Shown: positions 1-6,000 of the stretch, one piece after another
How the letters are laid out: each line of letters starts with the position of its first letter
How positions within the stretch are numbered: the first letter of the stretch is position 1
Origin: Rhodospirillaceae bacterium
Lineage (GTDB): Bacteria > Pseudomonadota > Alphaproteobacteria > UBA828
Length of the DNA stretch: 8,599 nt
Assembly (NCBI GenBank): GCA_028819955.1
Contig: JAPPKP010000242.1
Coordinates: 1-8,599, forward strand
Direction: 5' to 3'
Made by a program: the position numbers and the translations under genes
Notes under the pieces: generated by a model
Told to the model about the DNA's origin: nothing
The model's database searches: none
The model's input: the letters and a program-made list of their open reading frames with translations, nothing else

Positions 1-1803
1 ACCGGCCCGCTCAGCAACCCGCCGGGGATCGACTCGGGCGACAAGGGCTGCGGGTACCCCTACGGCAACGACTGGTGGGACACCGCGAGCTACGACCAAA
101 GGAACGCAATCCTGAGCTTCGACCACCCGCTCGGAGAGCACGCCGAGCTCCGCGTGGACGCAAACGTCACGGACGGACGCTCGGCGTTCCGCTACGCACC
201 GTCGATCGATGTCTTCTCCGTCGCCCCGGACGAGGGCCTGCTCGACGCAATCAATGCTTCGGCGCGCAATGCTGACCCGGCGTTCGAAGCGACGAGGCAG
301 GACTTCTTCTCGGTCGGGCACCGGTTCATCGGCCACGGCAATCGAGACTGGAGGACGAGCACCGAGGAGTACGACCTCTCGGCAAGCGTCGAGGGGCGGC
401 TCGCCGACGGCCTCGGCTACGACGCCCGCATCGACACTTGGAGGCTCGACGGCGCGGTGAGAGGCGATACCTTCGTGGACGCCGAGATCATCGGGCAGGA
501 AATCGCGGCCGGAAGGTACGACCTGACCGATCCACGGTCGATGGAACCGGACCACCTGAGAGCGATCGAGAGGAGCAGCCTGCGCGAGGAGGTGGACTTC
601 GGCGGGAGGTATCTGGGTGCGCGTCTCGCGCTCGAGGGGGCGAGTGCGGGTATCGGCGGGCGCGACACGGCATGGACTGCGGGGGTCGAACTCGCCGACG
701 TGGAGGCCCACAGCCTGCTGGCGTTCCGGGCGGGAGACGGCAGTACCCGCGATGTGAACGGAGTGCTCGGATCTGGCGGCACCAGCTACGCCGGCGAGCG
801 CGCTGCGGTGGGGACCTTCGCCGACGTATCCGTGCCTCTGGCGGACACCGTGGACGTGAGAGCCGCGGCACGGGCCGACGAGTACGACGACGTCGGCGGG
901 CTGCGCGCGTGGCGCCTCGGGGCGGTGTACCGCCCGAGCGACATCGTGGCGCTGCGCGGCTCGTGGAGCGTGGGCGACAGGGCGCCCTCGATGCACCACC
1001 TGCACAGCACCGCGTCGCAGGACCACCCCTATGTCCGTTGCGTCCCGGAGAGCGGACCGCCGCCTCGCACGTGCGACGCGTCGAACTACCGGCAGGTGAC
1101 GCGCATTACGAGCGGGAACCCCGAACTGGAGCCATCAGGATCGCAAAGGCGCTCCATCGGCGCCGAGGCCCGCAGCGGACCGTTCTATTTCGTCGCCGAC
1201 TGGTACTGGCTCACGACCTCGGAACTGCCGGGGCAGCACGACGCCACCTGGGCGATACTGAACCACCCCGAGTGTCCGCCGGGCGGTGGCGAGGGCTGCA
1301 TCGAGCGCGCGGCCGGAGACATCACCATCCACGACAGCTTCGCGAACATCGTCAAGGTCGACATCTCGGGACTCAACACCAGGTTCGGAGCCCGCTGGGA
1401 GACCGACTGGGGCTTCGTCGCAATGCGTGGGTTCTGGCGCTACGTCACCAGCAGCGAGGAGCACATCGCAGGCGAGGTACTGCCGTACCCGCTCCCGCGC
1501 AACGCCGTGCGCATCGTGACCTCGGTCGGACGCGGCGCCCTCACCGCGTTCTGGGCCGTGAACTACCGCGACGAGATCGAGAACCGGCGGGGCGACGGAC
1601 GCTTCGAGTCCTGGACCGGCCACGACTTGACGCTGGACTGGAGAGAGCCGCTAGGGCTCGTGGACACGCGTGTAACCGCAGGCGTGTACAACGTCACCGA
1701 CGCGAAGCTCTCCACGAACACCGCGAACCCCTCCGCGACCGACGGGCCGCGCGCGGCCGGCTGGGGACGCACCTTCTTCGTCACCCTCAACATGCGGTTC
1801 TGA
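1..1803 (+). CDS. TonB-dependent outer-membrane receptor, 5'-truncated by the window
   Basis: C-terminal 600 codons of a TonB-dependent receptor, a 22-strand beta-barrel that imports scarce ligands (siderophores, cobalamin, glycans or others) using TonB-ExbBD energy. The frame is open from base 1, so the gene starts upstream; the GTG at 154 is internal. Visible family signs are the barrel motif SVGDRAPSMHHLHS near 970-1011, the SGNPELEPSGSQ motif at 1111-1146 (matching the usual GNPxLxPE segment), many alternating aromatic strands, and the terminal strand RTFFVTLNMRF ending in Phe, the outer-membrane assembly signal. The N-terminal signal peptide, TonB box and most of the plug are not in the window. 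Two Cys pairs lie in predicted surface loops (codons near 343/357 and 425/434). Its arginine codons include about ten AGG and four AGA, unlike the genes downstream. It converges on secB with a 58-bp gap. The substrate cannot be told from sequence. Confidence 0.9.
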   Translation, partial: TGPLSNPPGIDSGDKGCGYPYGNDWWDTASYDQRNAILSFDHPLGEHAELRVDANVTDGRSAFRYAPSIDVFSVAPDEGLLDAINASARNADPAFEATRQDFFSVGHRFIGHGNRDWRTSTEEYDLSASVEGRLADGLGYDARIDTWRLDGAVRGDTFVDAEIIGQEIAAGRYDLTDPRSMEPDHLRAIERSSLREEVDFGGRYLGARLALEGASAGIGGRDTAWTAGVELADVEAHSLLAFRAGDGSTRDVNGVLGSGGTSYAGERAAVGTFADVSVPLADTVDVRAAARADEYDDVGGLRAWRLGAVYRPSDIVALRGSWSVGDRAPSMHHLHSTASQDHPYVRCVPESGPPPRTCDASNYRQVTRITSGNPELEPSGSQRRSIGAEARSGPFYFVADWYWLTTSELPGQHDATWAILNHPECPPGGGEGCIERAAGDITIHDSFANIVKVDISGLNTRFGARWETDWGFVAMRGFWRYVTSSEEHIAGEVLPYPLPRNAVRIVTSVGRGALTAFWAVNYRDEIENRRGDGRFESWTGHDLTLDWREPLGLVDTRVTAGVYNVTDAKLSTNTANPSATDGPRAAGWGRTFFVTLNMRF

Positions 1804-1843
1804 GAGGAAGAAGGGCGGATCGTCTCCCTGAACGCCTCGACGG

Positions 1844-1859
1844 CGCGGTGAGGGCCGCG
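1844..1859. terminator. Weak GC hairpin in the convergent gap
   Basis: CGCGG, a six-base loop TGAGGG, then CCGCG form a 5-bp stem between the end of the receptor gene and the end of secB. It lies where a shared bidirectional terminator would be expected. However, the stem is short and no T-tract follows on either strand, so this could be chance in GC-rich DNA. Confidence 0.2.
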
Positions 1860-1861
1860 GG

Positions 1862-2482
1862 TTAGTCTCCCCCTCCGCCATTGACGGAGGGCACGACCTC
1901 CATCGGCGCGACTTCCTCTGGCTCGACCTCCGGCGGCCGAGCCTCGGCACCGACGGCTTCGCCCGCTTGCGACTGCGCCGCCTGCTGCTGGCGGTTGCGG
2001 TAGAGGGCCATGAAATCGATCGGCGCGAGCAGGAGCGGCGGGAAGCCGCCGTCGCGGGTGACATCGGCGACGATGCGCCTGGCGAAGGGGAAGAGCAGCC
2101 GCGGGCACTCGATCAGCAGCGCCGGCTGCATCGCATCCTGGGGGATGCCGATGAAGGTGAAGACCCCGGCATAGCTGAGCTCCACCAGGAAGACGGGCTT
2201 CTGCTCGTGCTGCGCGTGGGCCGTGATCTGGAGAACGACCTCGAACTCCGTCTCGCTCTGCCTGCGCGCCTCGACCTGCACGTTGATCGTGATCTGCGGC
2301 GAGCGCTCCGCCTCGGCGGACCTGTTTGCCCCGGACGGGTTCTCGAACGAGAGGTCCTTCACGTATTGGGTTTGTATCCCGAGCTGCGGCCGCACGTCCT
2401 GCGCTCCCTGGGTGCTGCCTTGCCCTGCGGCGCCGGCCGACGCGGGTGCGGGCGTTCCTGTGCCGGTCTCGTCAGCCGTCAT
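1862..2482 (-). CDS. secB: SecB protein-export chaperone with extended ends
   Basis: Cytosolic tetrameric chaperone that keeps preproteins unfolded and passes them to SecA at the SecYEG translocon. The core spans about residues 35-162. Diagnostic segments are YVKDLSFENP (40-49), the strand region SPQITINVQVEAR (61-73), and the near-invariant LIECPRLLFPFAR (123-135) followed by VADVTRDGGFPPLLLAPIDF (138-157). At 206 residues it is longer than the roughly 155-165 usual for SecB. A Ala/Gly/Thr/Gln-rich N-terminal extension of about 35 residues is followed after the core by an acidic Ala/Glu/Pro/Gln tail of about 44 residues ending NGGGGD. The ATG start overlaps the fxsA stop (ATGA) and has a strong Shine-Dalgarno, so this start is secure. 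It is the second gene of an fxsA-secB unit, and the stop is TAA. Confidence 0.95.
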   Translation of the reverse strand: MTADETGTGTPAPASAGAAGQGSTQGAQDVRPQLGIQTQYVKDLSFENPSGANRSAEAERSPQITINVQVEARRQSETEFEVVLQITAHAQHEQKPVFLVELSYAGVFTFIGIPQDAMQPALLIECPRLLFPFARRIVADVTRDGGFPPLLLAPIDFMALYRNRQQQAAQSQAGEAVGAEARPPEVEPEEVAPMEVVPSVNGGGGD

Positions 2483-2967
2483 CGCTCTCCTCCTTGGGGG
2501 CGCACATGGGGGGGCCCGGATTCGGGTGTCTCGTCGAGCACCGTGTATTCGCCGTCGATGACCCGCCCGCCCTCGGCGGTCGATGCCGGGTCGGCATCGG
2601 AGTCGCCGTAGCGGGCCTGAGGCGCGAAACGGGCCAGCAGGCGGCGCAGGAGACTACGGCGAAGCGGCGGCAGCAACAACAGGGTTCCCAGCGCGTCGGT
2701 GAAGAAGCCGGGCGTCAGCAGCAGCACCGCCGCCAGCGCCAGCGCTGCGCCCTCGACCATCTCGGCCACCGGAATCCGGTTCGCCGCGAGCTGCTGGCGC
2801 GCCCGTGCGAGGGTCTGCAGGCCCTGCCAGCGCAGGATCAGGCCGCCCAACACGGCCGTGCCGACGATCAACCCGATCGTCGGCCACGTTCCTATGACGC
2901 TCCCGACTTCGAGGAAGATGAAGACCTCGCCGACGGGAACCGCCAACAAGAGCAGCAGGAGGGGCAT
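2479..2967 (-). CDS. fxsA: FxsA family inner-membrane protein
   Basis: Small cytoplasmic-membrane protein of the FxsA family; in E. coli, overexpression of FxsA relieves exclusion of phage T7 by the F plasmid. Its normal role is unknown. The length of 162 residues is typical. The protein starts with a hydrophobic helix (about 2-20, MPLLLLLLAVPVGEVFIFLE), has a second hydrophobic stretch (about 27-45), the short helix around RWQGLQTLARARQQL, and a third membrane segment holding the hallmark LLTPGFFTDALGTLLLLPP (83-101). A cytoplasmic Arg-rich and acidic tail contains the family motif GRVIDGEY (134-141). It is the first gene of the fxsA-secB unit; its TGA overlaps the secB ATG. A modest GGAG lies about 12 bases before the ATG, so the start rests mainly on the hydrophobic N-terminus. 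Confidence 0.92.
   Translation of the reverse strand: MPLLLLLLAVPVGEVFIFLEVGSVIGTWPTIGLIVGTAVLGGLILRWQGLQTLARARQQLAANRIPVAEMVEGAALALAAVLLLTPGFFTDALGTLLLLPPLRRSLLRRLLARFAPQARYGDSDADPASTAEGGRVIDGEYTVLDETPESGPPHVRPQGGER
2487..2495 (-). promoter_or_regulatory. Strong secB ribosome binding site inside fxsA
   Basis: On the minus strand the bases read AAGGAGGAG and end 4 bases before the secB ATG, with the core AGGAGG further back. This is a near-perfect match to the anti-Shine-Dalgarno sequence. It is encoded within the last codons of fxsA (residues GGER). It supports both the secB start and translational coupling or independent high-level initiation of secB. Confidence 0.75.
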
Positions 2968-2987
2968 GTAGGCGGTGTGCTCCGTGC

Positions 2988-3016
2988 TTGCGCTCGCGCG
3001 GCGCTCTACCTATCTT
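2988..3016 (+). promoter_or_regulatory. Possible sigma-70-type promoter toward timA
   Basis: TTGCGC at 2988-2993 and TATCTT at 3011-3016 are separated by 17 bases, which suits a housekeeping promoter. The match is partial (three of six and four of six consensus bases). It would give a leader of about 145 bases before timA. The overlapping AT-rich patch could equally serve the minus-strand fxsA promoter. This is inference from pattern only. Confidence 0.25.
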
Positions 3017-3112
3017 GCGTTATGTCGGCTCCCCGCGCCGGACTACGGCGGGACCGTCGTTCGTGCCGGGGTCGCCGGCGAAGGCCGCCGACGTGTGGCC
3101 CGGGATCTGGTG

Positions 3113-3124
3113 GCCGAATTCGGC
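3113..3124. repeat. Perfect 12-bp palindrome upstream of timA
   Basis: GCCGAATTCGGC is a perfect inverted repeat centred about 50 bp before the timA ATG. In this position it could be an operator for a dimeric regulator or part of a leader structure. A 12-bp palindrome is expected a couple of times by chance in 8.6 kb, so the position, not the sequence alone, is what makes it notable. Confidence 0.35.
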
Positions 3125-3167
3125 AGCATTGTGCGACGGAACGCCGCCTGCCCACAAGGTTCGGGAC

Positions 3168-3959
3168 ATGTCCGACGGATTTCAGTTCTACGACATCATA
3201 TTCTTCGCGCTGATCGCGATCTTCATTATCTTGCGGCTGCGCGGCGTTCTCGGGCGGCGGACCGGCCAGCATCGCCAGCGTCATGCCGATCGATTCGCAC
3301 GGACCGAGCAACCTCCAGAGGAGGGCCAGGGCCAAGGGCCGAGCCAAGGCCAGGGCGAAGTCGTCCAGCTGCCGGATCGTACCCGACCCGCGCGCGAGGC
3401 GCCCCAGGATGTGATGCCGGATGACGTGACTCCGGAGCCTGTCGCGTCGCGCCCCATGCGGGCCGCGAAGCACGAGGCGGCGCCGGAGCAGGACGACGCG
3501 GTGGGCGGGCTCAGGGCCGGCCTCGAACAGATCAAACGGGCGGACCACGAATTCTCGCCGCACCGCTTCGCCGCTGGCGCACAGGCGGCATTCGAGATGG
3601 TGGTCGAGTCGTTCGCCAAGGGAGACACGGCGACGCTCCGGCCCCTGCTTGGCGACGATGTCTATGACGAGTTCGCGGCGGCCATCCGCGAGCGCATGGC
3701 GGAGGGGCACATTCAGGAGACGACCATCGTGGCCCTCGACGCGGCCGAGATCATCAGCGCCGAGATGCGCTCCAGCACCGCGCGGGTGACGGTGAAGTTC
3801 GTGAGCCAGCAGATCAACGTGGTTCGCGACAAGGACGGCGAGGAGGTCGGCGGCGATTCCAGCCTGATCGAGCGGGTCACCGACATCTGGACCTTCGCCC
3901 GCAACACCCGCTCGTCCGATCCCAACTGGGCGCTGATCGAAACCAGCATCCCCAATTGA
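3168..3959 (+). CDS. timA: Tim44-like membrane-anchored protein (TimA)
   Basis: Alphaproteobacterial relative of mitochondrial Tim44, the inner-membrane component that docks the import motor at TIM23. The bacterial protein is membrane-anchored, and its role in export or envelope assembly is not settled. The 263-residue protein has one N-terminal membrane helix (about 8-23, YDIIFFALIAIFIILRLRGV), a basic stretch GRRTG, then a low-complexity Gln/Gly/Pro/Glu linker (about 36-115, including GQGQGPSQGQGE). The Tim44/NTF2-like C-terminal domain runs from about 131 to 261, with FEMVVESFAKGDTATLRPLL (142-161) and DIWTFARNTRSSDPNWALIE (239-258) as diagnostic segments. I chose the ATG at 3168 because MSDGFQFYDIIFF matches the usual family N-terminus, and AAGG lies 8 bases upstream. 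A longer frame back to 2988 adds residues unlike the family. Its TGA overlaps the inferred mltA start. Confidence 0.93.
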   Translation: MSDGFQFYDIIFFALIAIFIILRLRGVLGRRTGQHRQRHADRFARTEQPPEEGQGQGPSQGQGEVVQLPDRTRPAREAPQDVMPDDVTPEPVASRPMRAAKHEAAPEQDDAVGGLRAGLEQIKRADHEFSPHRFAAGAQAAFEMVVESFAKGDTATLRPLLGDDVYDEFAAAIRERMAEGHIQETTIVALDAAEIISAEMRSSTARVTVKFVSQQINVVRDKDGEEVGGDSSLIERVTDIWTFARNTRSSDPNWALIETSIPN

Positions 3960-5167
3960 CGGCCGTTCTCCGGCGCTGGTCGTGGCTGCCGGCGGCCGTC
4001 CTGATCCTCATGCAAGGCTGCGCTCCCGGACCCGAAAAGGTTGAACCGGATCGCCTCGTGCTGCGGGCCGTCTCGTTCCAGGACCTTCCGGGCTGGGGAG
4101 CCGATGACCACAGCGCCGCGCTTCGGGTGCTGCAGCGCTCCTGCGCCGCTCTCGGGGAACGCGCAGACGACGAGCCGTTGGATATCGCAGCGCTGGGAGG
4201 CCAGGTGGGCGATTGGCGTGCGATCTGCACGGCAGCAGCCGGGCTGGAGGGCGCGGACCAGGCCCGCGAATTCTTCGAAGCACACTTCGCACCCTTTGAG
4301 GCGCGGAACGGCTTAGAGGCGGAGGGTCTCTTCACCGGCTATTTCGAGCCCGAGCTGCAGGGCGCCACGCGGGCGGGCGGACGCTACGGCGTGCCGATCT
4401 ACGGCCGTCCGCACGATCTGGTGACGGTCGATCTCGGGCTCTTCCGGCCCTCGCTTGCGGGCGAGCGGGTCGCCGGGCGGGTGGCAGACGGCGCGCTGGA
4501 GCCTTACGCGACACGGGCCGACATCGAGGACGGCGCGCTGGCGGCGCAGGGGCTGGAGCTCGTCTGGGTGGACGATCCCGTCGACGCCTTCTTCCTGCAC
4601 ATCCAGGGCTCCGGCCGGATCGTCTTCGAGGACGGCACGACCCGCCGCGTCGCCTACGCCGCCACCAACGGGCACAGCTACTTCGCCGTCGGCCGTCGGC
4701 TGGTCGATCTCGGCGCGCTCGACCGCGAGGACGTGACCATGCCGGCGATTCGGGACTGGTTGATGGCGAACCCGGAGCGGGCGTCCGAAGTCATGCACGA
4801 GAACGCGTCCTACGTCTTCTTCCGCTGGCTCGAGGAGGAGCAGGCGACGGACGGCCCGGTCGGCGCCCAGGGGGTGCCGCTCACCGCCGGGCGCTCGCTC
4901 GCGGTCGACCGCCGCTTCGTGCCGATGACCGTGCCGATCTGGCTGGAGAGCGCGGCACCGGACCCCGATCCCGCCAGGGAGGACCGCCCACTCAGGCGCC
5001 TCATGGTGGCGCAGGATACCGGCGGCGGGATCCGCGGCCCGGTGCGCGGCGACGTCTTTTGGGGCACGGGCGCCGAGGCCGGCGCGGTCGCCGGGCGCAT
5101 GAAGCACGAGGGCCGCTACTGGCTGCTCCTGCCCCGCGGTCTCGACGTAACGGCACACCTCGATTAG
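3956..5167 (+). CDS. mltA: Membrane-bound lytic murein transglycosylase A
   Basis: Lytic transglycosylase that cleaves the MurNAc-GlcNAc bond of peptidoglycan to form 1,6-anhydro-MurNAc, acting from the periplasmic face of the outer membrane as a lipoprotein. The N-terminus is a signal peptide with Arg6-Arg7, a hydrophobic core 10-19 and a lipobox-like MQGC with Cys22. The MltA domain includes GLFTGYFEPELQG (124-136) and the segment AFFLHIQGSGRI (211-222) followed by TNGHSYFAVGRRL (237-249). The C-terminal 3D domain has VAQDTGGGIRGPVRGDVFWG (351-370); Asp354 and Asp366 are conserved, and one, probably Asp366, should correspond to E. coli catalytic Asp308. The 403-residue length is normal. The TTG start overlaps the timA stop (TTGA); it is the only nearby start giving a full signal peptide, since the next Met is residue 19. 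No strong Shine-Dalgarno is visible, suggesting reinitiation after timA. Confidence 0.93.
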   Translation: MTAVLRRWSWLPAAVLILMQGCAPGPEKVEPDRLVLRAVSFQDLPGWGADDHSAALRVLQRSCAALGERADDEPLDIAALGGQVGDWRAICTAAAGLEGADQAREFFEAHFAPFEARNGLEAEGLFTGYFEPELQGATRAGGRYGVPIYGRPHDLVTVDLGLFRPSLAGERVAGRVADGALEPYATRADIEDGALAAQGLELVWVDDPVDAFFLHIQGSGRIVFEDGTTRRVAYAATNGHSYFAVGRRLVDLGALDREDVTMPAIRDWLMANPERASEVMHENASYVFFRWLEEEQATDGPVGAQGVPLTAGRSLAVDRRFVPMTVPIWLESAAPDPDPAREDRPLRRLMVAQDTGGGIRGPVRGDVFWGTGAEAGAVAGRMKHEGRYWLLLPRGLDVTAHLD

Positions 5168-5203
5168 TCTCTCGGTCCGTTTTCCCAAGTCAGAGAGCCG
5201 TCC
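5168..5203 (+). other. Short gap between mltA and lutA
   Basis: Thirty-six bases with no gene and no convincing terminator or promoter. It contains a short T-run in GTTTTCCC and the purine stretch AGAGAG close to the lutA ATG, a poor Shine-Dalgarno. This is the left edge of the lutABC cassette; I see no repeat or insertion scar in it. Confidence 0.5.
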
Positions 5204-5977
5204 ATGCCCGCAACGCCTCGCCGGGTCGGCCTCTTCGTGACATGCCTCGTCGACCTGTTCCGGCCGACGGTCGGCTTCGCCGCGGCGAAGCTGCTGGAGC
5301 GCGCGGGCTGCGAGGTGGTCGTGCCGAAGGCGCAGGTCTGCTGCGGCCAGCCTGCCTACAACTCCGGCGACCGCGCCGATTCCAAGGCGATCGCGCGCAA
5401 TGTGATCGACGCGTTCGAGCCCTTCGATGCAACGGTGGCGCCGTCGGGCTCCTGCGCTGGCATGATCAAGCGCCACTACCCGGCTCTCTTCGCCGGCGAT
5501 CCGACGTGGGAGCCGCGCGCCCAGCGCCTCGCCGAGCGCACCTTCGAGCTGGTCTCGTTTCTGACCGATCGGTGCGGCGTGGACACGGTCGACGCACACC
5601 ACAAGGGAACCGTCACTTACCACGATTCGTGCTCGAGTCTGCGCGAACTCGGGGTCCGGGCGCAGCCGCGGCTCCTGCTGAAGAGTGTCGATGGGCTGGA
5701 GCTTGCCGAGCTTTCGGCACCCGATGTCTGCTGCGGCTTCGGCGGCACCTTCTGCGTCAAGTACCCCGACATCTCGGGCCGCATGGTGGCGGACAAGGCG
5801 AAGGACATCGCCGCCACCGGCGCGGACACGGTGCTCGCCGGCGACATGGGCTGCCTGCTCAACATCGCGGGCCGGCTGAGCCGCGAGGGCTCGGGCGTAA
5901 AGGCGCGTCACGTCGCCGAGGTGCTGGCAGGCATGGACGACCGCCCGGCCATCGGCCAGCCAGCGCGGGGCCGTTGA
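5204..5977 (+). CDS. lutA: L-lactate utilisation protein LutA (YkgE type), CCG-domain iron-sulphur protein
   Basis: Subunit of the LutABC complex that oxidises L-lactate to pyruvate (shown for B. subtilis lutABC; E. coli ykgEFG is homologous). LutA has two cysteine-rich CCG domains, as in the C-terminal half of heterodisulfide reductase subunit B and GlpC. The first holds Cys14 (VTCLVDLF), Cys46-Cys47 (QVCCGQPAYNSG) and Cys84 (SGSCAGM). The second holds Cys143 (YHDSCSSLRELG), Cys176-Cys177 and Cys184 (DVCCGFGGTFCVKYPDIS) and Cys217 (DMGCLLN). All expected ligands are present, and 257 residues is slightly longer than the usual about 240. The ATG follows mltA by 36 bp with only a weak purine stretch (AGAGAG) upstream. 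It is first in lutABC. A lactate permease and a LutR/LldR-type regulator are absent from the window. Confidence 0.93.
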   Translation: MPATPRRVGLFVTCLVDLFRPTVGFAAAKLLERAGCEVVVPKAQVCCGQPAYNSGDRADSKAIARNVIDAFEPFDATVAPSGSCAGMIKRHYPALFAGDPTWEPRAQRLAERTFELVSFLTDRCGVDTVDAHHKGTVTYHDSCSSLRELGVRAQPRLLLKSVDGLELAELSAPDVCCGFGGTFCVKYPDISGRMVADKAKDIAATGADTVLAGDMGCLLNIAGRLSREGSGVKARHVAEVLAGMDDRPAIGQPARGR

Positions 5978-6000
5978 GGGCCGCGCCGGGGCGCTGACGG

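Larger units (their letters stand above)
2968..3167. promoter_or_regulatory. Divergent intergenic region between fxsA and timA
   Basis: About 200 bp with no convincing gene, lying between two divergent starts, so it should hold promoters for both fxsA-secB and timA-mltA. It contains the window's clearest AT-richer patch (about 3008-3025) in otherwise GC-rich DNA. Reading frames run through it on both strands, but they lack family similarity and good start signals. Confidence 0.6.

Noticed and set aside
154..156. GTG at 154 as a start of the receptor gene
   Set aside because: The frame is open and receptor-like back to base 1, so the gene starts before the window.
438..1865. 475-codon plus-strand frame overlapping the receptor in another frame
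   Set aside because: Extremely Arg/Gly-rich shadow of the receptor gene; the receptor frame has barrel motifs and a C-terminal Phe.
2988..3167. N-terminal extension of timA back to 2988
   Set aside because: The extra 60 residues do not resemble the family, while the ATG at 3168 gives the typical N-terminus and has a ribosome binding site.
2326..3213. 295-codon plus-strand frame across secB and fxsA
   Set aside because: Antisense to two recognised minus-strand genes and crosses the intergenic region; the protein is low-complexity Gln/Arg.
5168..5200. Inverted repeat CTCTC...GAGAG between mltA and lutA as a terminator or insertion scar
   Set aside because: Only 5 bases per arm with a long loop and no T-tract; no matching repeat at the right edge of lutABC.
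4313..5911. 532-codon open frame on the minus strand across mltA and lutA
   Set aside because: It lies opposite two genes with clear family motifs, shows no recognisable domain, and is Arg/Ala/Gly-rich as expected for an antisense frame in GC-rich DNA.
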